64,000 bases of DNA from Platanthera guangdongensis (lineage: Eukaryota > Streptophyta > Magnoliopsida > Asparagales > Orchidaceae): positions 64,129,043 to 64,193,042 of the forward strand of contig CM077164.1 of the NCBI GenBank assembly GCA_039583875.1. The letters run 5' to 3'. The position numbers and the translations under genes were made by a program. Shown here piece after piece: positions 45,877 to 56,702 of this stretch. Every line of letters starts with the position of its first letter. Position 1 is the stretch's first letter. Below the pieces are notes generated by a model. That model ran no database searches and was not told the DNA's origin. It saw nothing but the letters and a program-made list of their open reading frames with translations.

Positions 45877-47919
45877 TCATTTGTTTTTGACCCAGTTTAC
45901 CTTGGGCCTAAGTTGATAGCCTTTAAATTCTGAAATAAAAGACATCCCAGGTTGGCTCTTATATCCTTCAAGATGATATCTCCTTGGAGGTATAATCCAT
46001 TCAGTATAAGGGTTAAAGATTTGGGATGAAGGACCCTTAGGATTGAATTTTGATTTGCCTTTGAAAACATTTCCAGAGCTCTGACCTCTGTTCGATGATC
46101 TTGGAGCTGCGTTCGACGATCTTGGGTCAGATCGTCGAGCTCCGTTCGACGGTCGACTATGGCTGAGTTCAGGACCTTGAGATCGTCGACCTGAGTTCGA
46201 CGATTTTGGCTGAGATCGTCGATCTGCGTTCGGCGATCGTCGATCTCCGTTTGGCGATCGTCGATCTTCGTTCGACGATTTCTGCTGGGACTTGGATTTC
46301 TTGGGCAGATCAGAATTTTTCCTAGCAACCTCTACAACTCCCTTTCCTTTGTCAGAAATGAATTTGATTGGAGTTGTTAGAACTATGGGTTGGCTGGATG
46401 AAGCACCCAAGCCCAGTGTACTGTTAAATCTGGAGTTTACTGTGCTTGTGATGTCCATCAGCTTGATGCTTCTCCCATTAAGGGATTCTTCAAGCTTCTT
46501 GGCCTCAGACAGCTCACTTTTCAGTGAAGCTATCTTCTCCCTACAACATTCCAACTCCTGAGAGAGTTTGAGGTTTTCTGATTTTAAAGTATTATATTCA
46601 GATAATTGATTTCTGAGAGAGATAATTTCTTTCTCAGATTTTAGCAGGTCTAAACATAAAGCTTTAAATTCAGATTTAAAGTCTTCTGAATTGAAATCAA
46701 AAGAACTGATTACCTGATCTTCTTCAGGTTGAGTCTCTGAATCTGACTCTGACTCCTCTTCTTCTGAATTGTGCTGTGAGGCATTGATTGCCATCATGCA
46801 GAAGTCTTTCTCTTCTGCATCATCCTCATCATCACTGGAGCTGGATGAGGCTTCTGACTCTTCTTCAGTCTCACTCCAGGATTCAGCAACAAACCCCTTT
46901 CTTGTATGTTTGTTTTTGCTTGATGAGGGTTTGCCATTGCCATTCCTTTTGGAGTCTTTCTCCTTTCTTCTTTCTTTCCTGTCCCTTCTGTCCTTGTTTT
47001 TGTTCTCTGGACAGTCAGGAACTATGTGCCCTGGTTTTCTGCAACCAAAGCAAACAATTTCTTCATTATTATTAATGGACATGTCATACCTTGGCTTATC
47101 ATGCTCCATGTATGATCTTCTTCTGAAGTCCTTTCTGGCCATCTTGTAAAATCTTTTGGCCAACAGACTGAGCAGTTCATCATTGTCTGTGGCTTTGTCT
47201 TCAGGCAGATCTTCAGTTGCCTTGAAGGCTATGGTCTTCTCTTTTCTTGTGGCTGGTGAGGCAGCCTTCTGTTCTTCCTCTCTATTTTTGATGAGTAGCT
47301 CATAAGATTTGAGCTTACCCAATAGAGCTTCAGTAGTGATCTCATTCAGACTTCTGGCATCCTTAATTGGCCAGATTCTTGAATCCTAAGTGCTGGGGAA
47401 GCACATTAGAATTTTGTCATTGAGTTCAGTTAGTGAGATCTCCTTATCCAATGTCCTGAGTTCACTGACAATTAGACTGAGCCTGTTGTACATATCTCCC
47501 ACTGACTCAGTTTCTCCCTTCTTGAAATTCTCATATTGAGATATGAGGTGGGATCTCCTATCCTTTCTCTCATCAGCTGAGCCTGAGACTATTTCAGAGA
47601 GTTTATCCCAAATTTCCTTTGCTGAATTGCATTCAGCCACCTTTTGAAATATGTCATCAGACATTGTCTGGGCTAAGATGTTCATAGCATTGGTATCAGC
47701 TAACTTCCATCTCTTGATGTCAGCATCTGTTCCTGATGGAGGTGGAACATCATTTGAACTGGAGTTCTCTGGAGGTCTTGGACATACTATCAAAACAGAG
47801 TTAAAAATATCTTCGTCAATAGAATTCATATACAGTCTGATCCTTGCTTTCCAAAGTGCAAACTTGGATAGATTGCACACTAGAGGTCTGGTGCTAGCAT
47901 AATCTTTGTTTTGGGCCAT
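45877..47919 (-). pseudogene. Element B: gag, one stop
   Basis: Start at 47919 (MAQNKDYASTRPL). The UBN2-type capsid part (LWKARIRLYMNSIDEDIF, KEIWDKL, NRLSLIVSELRTLDKEI) is followed by a TAG at 47386-47388 where A has TGG. The intact zinc knuckle CFGCRKPGHIVPDC is at ~47015-47060. Acidic Ser-rich segments, a coiled-coil-like stretch (~46450-46650) and the repeat region 46080-46290, read as DRRSPNGDRRSPNADRRSQ, complete it. The last block is KVNWVKNK. It differs from A mainly in having the frame otherwise undamaged. Confidence 0.92.
46080..46290. repeat. Palindromic TCGACGAT units inside gag of B
   Basis: About eleven TCGTCGA/TCGACGA-type units in the coding sequence encode SSN-x-DRRS repeats. 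The counterpart in A is 7925-8175. These are the same units as in the LTRs of these elements. Confidence 0.88.
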
Positions 47920-48051
47920 GATTTGTGAAAACAAAATCTAATAATAAACTACAAAAGAAAAAAGATCTAACTATGGATCTTTGGGTTCAGGTGTTAGCCT
48001 GTGCAACCACCAAGGTGTGGTATGTTTAACCAACATGGCTTTGATACCAAT

Positions 48052-49583
48052 TGAAAGTGCAGCTAGATCTGATATACTCTAGAGGGGGTGAATAGAGTAT
48101 ATGGTGATTTAGCAGTTTTTACAACAATTGTTGTAATATGAGTGAGCAGGGAAGCAATAATAAATCTAATCACAGAACTAAACTAATCAAAAGCTAATCA
48201 CAGAATAATCAAGGCCAGAAACAAAAATAAAGACAAGCAAAACCAGAAGACACAAGGAAATATAGTGGTTCCCCTAAACTTGGGTACATCCACTCTTCTA
48301 CCACCCTAGGTAGGAATCCACTGCAGGATGAGTTGATCAGGTGTCCTGGGCACCAATGAGCTTTTGATAAGGTGCTCAAAAACCAAAGCAGATTTTTTGG
48401 TCAGGTGTCTTGCCATCAATGAGCTTTTGACAAGGTGCTCAAAAACCAAACTCAAACTTTTGAAGGGAGTTTGAGAAACCCTTTACAGAGATGGGGTGAG
48501 AGATTAATGGAAGTCTTCACTTTCTCAGATCAGCTGAGAAGACTATGTGGATTGATGGTGTCAAAGCTCCCCCTGAGTCCTTGAGATCTTCAGGAAGAGA
48601 AGCTTTGTTGTAGGGTGATAGGCCTTCAAAAGTTGAGCTCCAGCAAAATATGATTTCAGCAACAGCTGAAATGTTGAATGTCTGGAGTCTTGAAATATGT
48701 TGGCCTTGAACACTTGAAAACTAGAGAGATCTGAAGATTTCAGAAAAAGTTGATCTCCTTGGATGAGTGTTCTTGAGAATTATTTGAGACAGTATATTTT
48801 ATTCTTGTTCTGAAGAATACTGATGTCTGTCTATGTATCTCTGTAATCTGTGTGTCTCACAGAGATTCAAAAATTCTTGTCTTTTATTCTCTGGTACTGA
48901 ATGGAAAGACATTCTCTGAGAAGAATAGCTGTTGGTCTGCATTAATGGCATCCTTAATTGCAAAATCTCTTCTGGAGGAAAGTCCATAGAAATATTCCTT
49001 GAAAATCCCTTGAAACTTGGTCCAGAAATGAATGAAAACGGCTAGGAAATCTTCAGAATTAATTACAGAATAACTCCTTAACTGATTTGAATTTGAATCT
49101 AGAAACATCCTTGAAGTTATCTGAAAATGTCGAACTGAGCTCTGCTATCGTCGGACTGAGCTCAGCGATATGGACTTATACAGCAGCAAAATATCGTCGA
49201 TCTGAGCTCAAAGATCGTTGAACTGAGCTCAGAGATAGAAATCCAAAGCTGAGTCAAGATCATCGACCTGAGCTCACCGATCATCGAATGGAGTTCGACG
49301 ATATGATGAAGTTGAGCTCAGCGATCGTCGAATGGAGTTCGACGATCTGTCGAAGTTGAGCTAGACGATCGTCGATCGGAGTTCGACGAATCGTCGTGCT
49401 GAGCTCGACGATATGACTTGGTCCCCAAATAGAAAATCCTGGTCTTGAGGGCAGCTTCCAAACCTAGACTTCTAACCCTTAGACTCAATTCTAATTGACC
49501 TTTTGATCTATACAGGAGGTCAAACATTTGTTTCCTAGAGACATAGTGATCCTGACCCAAATTAGTAATAGGGTGTTCCAACA
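48052..49583 (-). repeat. Element B: 5' LTR and adjoining primer site
   Basis: 1532 bp, nearly identical to the 3' copy. The primer site (minus TGGTATCAAAGCC) lies at about 48037-48049, directly beside the LTR. The palindrome array is at 49125-49420. Confidence 0.95.
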
Positions 49584-51541
49584 CGATTGTCTGCAGAAAG
49601 AGATTCAACTGGGGAGCTATGCTTTTTGAGAAGATTAAGGACACTCTCAGATCTCCAAGTTTTGGAAGAATCATCAGCCTATATCTCAATCAGCTAAACG
49701 GAGATAGGTTCGACATGAGTAAAGGAGTTCCATTGCATTATTTGAAGAAAATGGACTCCAGCGTATTTGACAGATGGGAGCGACGCATCGGGCAGGCTGC
49801 CATGGTAGTAGAACAAGAAGAATCTCCTGCCGAGGACAGAACCGTAGCAGATTCTGTGGATATTCCCAGTGAAATTCCTGATGCACTGACTGCAGGAATT
49901 GAGGGGGAGCCTCTACCCGCTTCTGCTAATATCATATCTGACATCTCTCAGATAGCTAGAGATGTAGTTGCGGATCTGCAAGAAGAAAGTGAAGATGTGA
50001 TGGAAAATGAGGCGGCCCTGAACGTGAATGATCTAGGAGCCGGAGGTAATGTAGAGGAGAATGATGAGGGAGGTTTGGAAGATGATGCAGCTGAGAATGA
50101 GTTCATGGATGATGAGGATGAGGAAGAAGGAAATGAGAGACAGGAAGTAATGGAGCCTCAGGACAACACTGAAGTTCCATCTGAACAGCAAGCTCCTGAG
50201 ATAGTTCCTGAGAAAATTAGTGCAACAGTGGAGGGGGAGTGCTCTCAGCAGAGGCTGTTAAGTACTTCCGAGAAATCTACTGAGGCTGCAAGTATTCCGC
50301 CTTTAGAGACTGTGCTAGTGTCCAGCTCTACAAGTGAATCTGCTGAAGAGCAAGACCAAGGAATGCCTCAGGATCATCCACTACGAGCTGATCTAGCTAA
50401 TCACACGGTGAATGTTATTCAAGGTATCGTGGATGAGCTCAAAGCGTCTTTTGAGCAAGCTCAAAATAAAATGTTAAAAAGAATTAAGAAATCTGAGAAT
50501 CTAATGCTCAAGAACGTTGTGGAAATCAATCACAAACTGGATTTGATGGAAAAGAAGTTTGAAGACAAGTATACAGCAGCCGTCAAAGCTGTAACTCTTC
50601 TTATGGACGGATTGAAAAAGAACACAGATACACTCGTAGTCGTTAATCATAATGCTCATGTCGTGGCAAATAACATCCAAAAATTTGATGCCAACATGGT
50701 GACTCTTAACAACAATCAACAAGCCTTGATTACCGAGTTCTCCAAGACTACAAAGCACATTGATGAGTCACTGTATTCTTATGCAAACTTCATTGCCGTC
50801 GAAGCCAAAAAGGGGGAGAAAGACTATACAGCTAAGATGGCCGAGCTTCAGGAAATCATAATCAAAAATTTTGAACATTCAAACATATATGTTTATGACA
50901 GTTGCTGGTGGATGCTCAAACAAGCGTTAGGCGCCAATATCCCTGAAAATCCTGAGGGTAATCCTGCTCCTGAAAATAATACTGCGGCTGATGAGGGAGC
51001 AAGTGCTGAAGAAGTTCCTTTATGTAAAACTGATGCTCAAAGGGCTGCTAGGGCCACCTCCAAAGCAAAACTGATGGCCATGTTTGACCAAGGAGCCTTA
51101 GCAAAAGCTAGGGACAAGAGAAAATCTCAAGAAGGGACATCTAAGGAAACGCAAGCTGAAAAGAAAATCAGTTTGAAGGAGGATGAAGTGAGGAACGAAA
51201 GGTGGAGTCCGGTATCAAAGAGTATTATATTGGACACGTTCTGGCTGCAAGAAAAAGGGGAAATCAATCGGAACGACGTATACAGCCAGCATGAGTGGGA
51301 GCTGCACAAGACATATGAAGCTAAACGGAACATCTTCTTCAGGACCAACACTGCGGCAGATAAAGCTCCTCCTCCCAGATACTATCCAAAGCCCAAGGAG
51401 TACGTTGAGAGGCAAAGAAAGAAGTTCCTGGCTCAAAAACACAAGGATGACCTAGCCAAAGAGAAATAGACAGAAGTTTATAGCTTGTCATTTTCTCAAG
51501 AACACATTTATCTTTTCTTATTGTTATATGAACAATCTTGG

Positions 51542-51543
<2 letters not shown>

Positions 51544-51617
<74 letters not shown>
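51544..51617. repeat. AT microsatellite in D
   Basis: 37 uninterrupted AT dinucleotides between the end of ORF3 and the 3' LTR of D. Confidence 0.97.
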
Positions 51618-51623
<6 letters not shown>

Positions 51624-51767
51624 GAATTTATGATTGACTCAAGCTTTGATCTGTTTGCCTCTATTTCCTTGTGCCGTATCTTTAAATTCTATATGCTGTA
51701 TATATTATCTGGATGGTGGTATTCATCTTAGCTAGTAGGATTTTGGCTTCGTCAAATAGGGGGAGAT

Positions 51768-53357
51768 TGTTGGGTAATGTATCCACAATTACCTGGATTT
51801 GAGGAAGCCACCTGTCAAGCTAAGATGAATACACAATGTATTTTATAAAATCCTTCAAGTTGTGCTTGCAGTTATTCCATGCTAAGTACACATCAATGTC
51901 AGGGTGCAGTAGGTCAATATACACGGGTCTGCGCGACGTAATCCCTCGTTGAGCAGATCAATGTGTTGGCCTACGTGTACTCTCTCTATTGGAGTGTACT
52001 TATTTTCAAGTACAGGGCTGTGACAAAGCAAGAGCAGACAAGGAGCAAGGATGGGTCCAAGAGCAGCTCATGGGTGGAAAGATGAAAAATCGTCTAAGTA
52101 ACAATCGACGAGAATCACTAAGTGATTCTCGCCGATTCGGCGAGAATCACTAGTGATTCTCGCCGAATCGTCGAGAATCACTGGCTGATTCTCGCCGTCT
52201 CTATCCGGCTACATCAAAGCGTGCAAATCTGGCGCCAAGTCATAATCGTCGAGAATCATCAAGTGATTCGGCGAGAATCACTAGTGATTCTCGCCGAATC
52301 GTCGAGAATCACTGGCTGATTCTCGCGGACTCGTCGAGAATCACCTTCGATTCTCGCCGATTTTGACTTGGGCGATTTTCTGGATCCCGCTGGACCGGAT
52401 CAAATGTTAAGGTGTTGTTTTGAACCGGTATTAGGGTTTCTTCTGCTGGGACCCACAACGGTCATAAAGAGGTATACTACTGTATAAATACTCGCGTATT
52501 TTTGAACAGTACAGTGAGCAATTTGAAAAACAAAAGCCGAGCCGCCGACGTGACCTAGATCGCGAAATCCGCTCCGCCGCCGTCGCCGCTCATGCCAGTA
52601 GATCGCCGGCTTTGATCGTGGTTGCTTCCAGATCTCCCGGTGATAGAAGCTCAAGCAAGCACAACGTCTCACGCATCTAACCAGAGATCCCTTGTCTCTT
52701 GATTCGTTGATCGGGAAAACCTTCCCCTTCCGAATCGATCGAGACGATTGATACTAGTGTGACCGTTGGAAGACCTTACTAGCTTTGCTACGAAGATTGA
52801 ATATCCAAAGTACAGCAGCCGCACACCGTTGTCGCCGCCGATCCTGAGAACCAAGCCGCCGTCCTTCTTACCGCCGCCGGTTTCGGGGAGATTTTCTCCA
52901 AGAGAGATCTAGGGTTGTGGACTCTTCGTTGACTTCAAGAACACGTCAACGAACGAAGAGGGACACCTTAGTCTCCAAAAGTTGTTTGTATTTCTTGTAC
53001 ATTCTATTTTCATTTTTGTTGTAAAGGAATGTTGGTTCCTAGTTGTAAGGGTTGGGTGCAACCCGTGTTGTGGGAGTGTTGTCTCCTACGTGTGGAAGGG
53101 TTCCTTCCGTTAGTGCAAGGATTGGATTTCAATCCTGTTGGTGAAGTGACCGAGTCGTCCCTGGTTGGGAGATAGGTCGAAGGGGGAAAGTGGATGTACC
53201 CAAATCGGGGAACCACTATAATTTGCTTGTGTCCTTTCTGTGCTGTGCTGTTTTGTTTTCTTGTGCAGGTACAATTTTAATTCCGCAAAAACGTTGCACG
53301 TCACCTATTCCCCCCCCCCCCCATAGGTGAAGGTAGTTGACACTAGGTGGACTTTCA
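51768..53357 (+). repeat. Element D: 3' LTR with polypurine tract before it
   Basis: 1590 bp, TGTTGGGTAATG to GGACTTTCA, preceded by AAATAGGGGGAGAT (51754-51767). Palindrome array at 52103-52350 with a perfect 38 bp palindrome at 52133-52170. TATA box at 52483-52490. 13 C between CACCTAT and ATAGGTG near the end. Confidence 0.95.
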
Positions 53358-53440
53358 CAAGCTTCTCCTATGCTCAGCAAGCTTCTCCTCTGCTCAGCAA
53401 GCTTCTCCTCTGCTCAGCAAGCTTCTCCTCTGCTCATTAG
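53358..53440. repeat. Element E: AAGCTT-rich leader repeat (part 2)
   Basis: Continuation, after D, of the repeat at 32040-32621: CAAGCTTCTCCTCTGCTCAG units. Bases 53441-53749 after it are leader of gag with no clear feature. Confidence 0.9.
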
Positions 53441-53749
53441 CCTTTTCCGCTGATCAACCGTCTACTCGACAGCTCCTAATCAACCTTCCCAACCATCACA
53501 CTCGAATCAACGCCCTTCTCCCCTCTATCCCTGCAACCCTTGAACAAGCATTTGCTCCACTCTCGAGCACTCAGAAGCTTCCTTCTCCCCTCTATCCCCG
53601 CAACTTTCCTCAATCACATTGCCCGTGAGATCGAACACACCCCGTTAGCTGCTGGTGCCTGCGACAACCTACCCCCTTATGTTTCCGAGCATCAACAGTT
53701 AACACACGACCTTCAGATCTCGAACAAACAGTGAAATCAGCAGTTACTC

Positions 53750-55399
53750 ATGTCATACCATCAACCAGCCGAGAACCTTGCTCCAAGTCCCGGTGAAGAT
53801 CCTCTTTGGGAGGCATTCGAGCAATCGCGTCGTGAGAATGCTGAGCAGTTCTAAGCGATCAACCAAATTCTTGCTGCAATCACACAACGATTATACACTC
53901 ATCCTGCAGCAGCTCCAATTACTCCAGCTGCTCCGATCAATCCAGCATCTGAGACTCCTCAAGCTTATCCTCCGGCTTGCCCACCGTTCTATCCTCCTTA
54001 CACTCTAACCTTTTCGCAAGGGCTTGAAACCCCTTTGCAACCTCAGGATGAAGAGTTTGCAGCTCATCAAAACGTCTTCCGGGAAGCAGCCCGGGGAAGT
54101 CCTGCAAGGTTTCTCAACTTTCAAGGAAGTCATCCTTACCTATCAGCCCATGTCTTTGCTCCTCCTGCAGCAGCTGCTCCCTTCTATCCTTCTGCTTCTT
54201 TTGCAGCCACAACCTATGCCCCCTTCTATCCTTATGCTGTAGGAGAGCAGGAAGAGCCTTCACCGTTTTCAGAAAATGTTCTGCATAAAGCTACTCCTGC
54301 AAACTTCAGAGAGCCTCGACTACCAATCTACACTAGAGAGACTGATCCAGTGAAACATCTTCAAGCTTTTGAGTCCACCGTTGCTCTCAAAACTCTCTCA
54401 GATGCAACAAAGTGCAAGCTCCTTGTAACAACCTTTGATGGGCAAGTGAGGGATTGGTTCTACGGTCTTCGACCTCACTCCATCACTTCCTTTGCTGATC
54501 TGCAAAGGGAGTTCTTGCTCAGATTCTCTACTTCAACTAAGAGAAAGGGCGGTCCAGAAGCCCTCTTTGAGATCAAGCAGCGAGAGAATGAAACTTGGTC
54601 TCAATTTGTTGATCGATTCTAGAGAGAAATCTTAGACACCAAAATTGTTGGTCAAGAGATGTATCGAGTGGCTCTTATCCACGGTCTCCGTAAAGGGCCT
54701 CTCAAGTTTGAAGCCAATGTCTGAGCGCCAAGAACATATCAAGAATTGATTGCCTTGGCCAACTCATACATTCGAGGCGAAAAGAGCAACCCCGGCTTCG
54801 TCTCCAGGCTGGTATCAGAGAAAGATCCTCCTCATAAGCAGCCTCCGAGGACTCCTCGCAGAGACTTCCCACCTCATTCATGGAGGGAAAGAATGTTTCA
54901 ACGCCATCGACACTCCTTCCCAAGCCGTGATCGTCCTCAAGATCCATTACTGCCACTAGTTCCATCTTCGCAAATAGCTGCAGTTCATCAGCAGCAAGAC
55001 GATGACTTGCATGAGTCGGAGCTAGATGAAGCCATGCAAGAAGTAAGCCAAATTATGAAGGATAGGTCTAACTACAAGAGGCCTTATCGAACAGCCGATC
55101 AAAGAAATAGAAATTCAGACCCGTACTGCGAATTCCATAAAGAGCCAGGCCACCTAACAGAAGATTGTCGAGCACTCCGCCAACTAGTGCAAAAGATGCT
55201 GCGGCAGGGTAAGATGCGTGACCTGCTTCCCAAATATGATCGCCCTGATCCAACCACCTCAAAGGGAAAAGAAGTTGCAGACATCCCTTGCAGCTCAAGA
55301 GGAGTGAGCCTAGTCGAAGAACCCCCTCTCCTCGTTGTTCGCAAACTCATTGAAACCTTCGATGTCGATGATGAGGGCGCGCTTGGAAGACTATTCTAA
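53750..55399 (+). pseudogene. Element E: gag, three stops
   Basis: A single frame from ATG 53750 (MSYHQPAENLAPSPGEDP) to TAA 55397-55399, ~550 codons. Stops: 53852, 54620 (TAG) and 54722 (TGA). The N-terminal region is Pro/Ala-rich. The middle is a Retrotrans_gag-type capsid domain (AFESTVALKTLSD, WFYGLRPHSI, LQREFLLRFST, FEIKQRENETWSQFVDRF, FEANV). A C-terminal nucleocapsid part has an H/C-rich motif YCEFHKEPGHLTEDCRAL near 55125. This knuckle has CX2HX4HX4C form. No protease or RT follows, which defines E as gag-only. Loss of only three codons suggests moderate age. Confidence 0.88.
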
Positions 55400-56702
55400 G
55401 TCATAAAAGGACTTCATAGTTCTTCAAATTTTTTCACAACCATGGTTGGTTATCTCTACTCTTACTTTTCAAACATTCTCCTTGCAAAATGCTTCTAAGT
55501 GTTCATTATTGCTTTTCAATAAAGTTTTCATTAGGGATCTTGTACTGACACAGTTCCCTTCTTGTAATGCTTCTTCCTCCATTTTTCTCTTTGCCAAAGA
55601 GATCACTGAACCACTGAGATATCTCCTTGTCTTGCTATAGGCGCCCTCGAGATTGGATTCCGGCGTAAGGCCACAATGACCACATATTGCGTGGAGTGTT
55701 CGCATATGTGTAGTGGGAGCTATCCAAATCTCATGCTGTGGAATACGGGACTTCGGATCCTATACAGTATCTAACACAAAGTGTGCGCCAGGGAGGCCCC
55801 ATGTGTTAGCTCTGCTGTGCTCAGTGAAGGATACATTATAGTTACGGTGATCTTTGCGTGACAAGCAATGACGACCAAGCGTAGCATTGTCTCTTCGATC
55901 ATCTCATGACTGTGATGGCCGAACACTCTATGTTACTCTCAATCTGTGCCTTCCCGGGATCCACAACTCCACTAATCAACCTACAGACAAGCAATAGGCC
56001 ACTTAGCGCAACTAGTCTCATTGATCAGTGATGATGTAACCCGAGGCATGAGATCAGTGTATCTAACGATCCTTCTCAGGATTTCCCGTGCTTTTCTCTT
56101 TTGTGCCCTTCTAAAGGATGTGCGGCCAACTCGCTTTTAGTATGACTATACTCGTGACGACCTTTCTCAGGCAAGCGATGCATAAGTCCCTCGGGGAACA
56201 CCTGTGGCAGCATCCAGCCTCCTTTGGTCCCTTCCGAGTATAGACCTCTTTGTTATCAACTGCCTCTTTCGCAGGTGAACAGGTTAATCCGACCTACCAA
56301 AAGGATTGGCGAACATTCATTCTACTTATTCTCATCTTTTATGCACTGCTTGCTCAAAGCTCTATCAGATGGTCACTTATAAGCTTCACTACTCTTTTTT
56401 GTCGCAAATGACCTCAAACATTGATCAAAGAGTCTAACTCTCCGTGATCATTAAGCCTTGCTATTGGAATCTAATTCAGATTGGCAGAATGCATCAGACA
56501 TTTCCTCTGCTATGTGATCATATACACCCTATTAAATCAACAGTCAGCACTCGACTCATTGATCTTGGCTACATATTAGAGACGTCATCTCTAATGTAGC
56601 AAGAAGATAACTACTCTGGTTTAATCTTCATTCAAATTATTAGCAGAGTGCATCAGACATTTCTTCTGCTGTTTGCCCCTATCTATTTTATCTTATCAAC
56701 AG
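55400..56702 (+). other. Element E: non-coding stretch after gag
   Basis: About 1.3 kb with no long frame and no retroelement enzyme motif. A few acceptor-like sites (TTGCTATAG at ~55640, CTCTTTCGCAG ending at ~56274) and one donor-like AGGTGAAC at ~56272 could connect gag to the mini-exon array that follows. This is speculative. Confidence 0.5.

Larger units (their letters stand above)
37393..49583 (-). mobile_element. Element B: complete copia (Sirevirus-like) with extra 3' ORF
   Basis: A 12.2 kb element on the minus strand inserted in ORF3 of D, with exact duplication CGATT (37388-37392 and 49584-49588). Order read on minus: 5' LTR (48052-49583), primer site, gag, pol, spacer, ORF3, polypurine tract, 3' LTR (37393-38925). 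LTRs (1532 and 1533 bp) appear ~98% identical by eye, so it is the youngest insertion here, in line with its innermost place. Even so it has about seven in-frame stops in gag, pol and ORF3. It belongs to a family related to A but with different LTR sequence. Confidence 0.95.
36904..51469 (+). pseudogene. Element D: ORF3, intact except for insertion of B
   Basis: Two exonic parts, 36904-37392 and 49589-51469, belong to one frame. B plus one CGATT copy separates them after codon 163, and the frame continues at 49589 with no stop, ~789 codons in all. The N-terminal domain matches ORF3 of A and B (SDIIGKVLICKPGSHDHIS here, DIVGKVLLGKHSTHDNI in A). Then come an acidic stretch (FMDDEDEEEGNE), a long helical, probably coiled-coil part (residues ~420-560), and a Lys-rich C-terminus (YVERQRKKFLAQKHKDD). 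No membrane span or signal peptide is seen. The function is unknown. It is the only undecayed large gene of this element, which is noteworthy in a pol-less element. Confidence 0.85.
32622..53357 (+). mobile_element. Element D: copia (Sirevirus-like) without pol, contains B
   Basis: Inserted in the E leader repeat with exact duplication CAAGC (32617-32621 and 53358-53362). It has a 5' LTR (32622-34195), primer site, gag (34270-35847), a non-coding spacer with short repeats, ORF3 (36904-51469, split by B), an AT repeat, a polypurine tract and a 3' LTR (51768-53357). Without B the element is ~8.5 kb. No protease, integrase or RT is present, so it must be mobilised by a relative. C0 has a closely related LTR and a pol gene but no ORF3. 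LTRs differ by a few percent and by palindrome-unit insertions. Confidence 0.93.
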
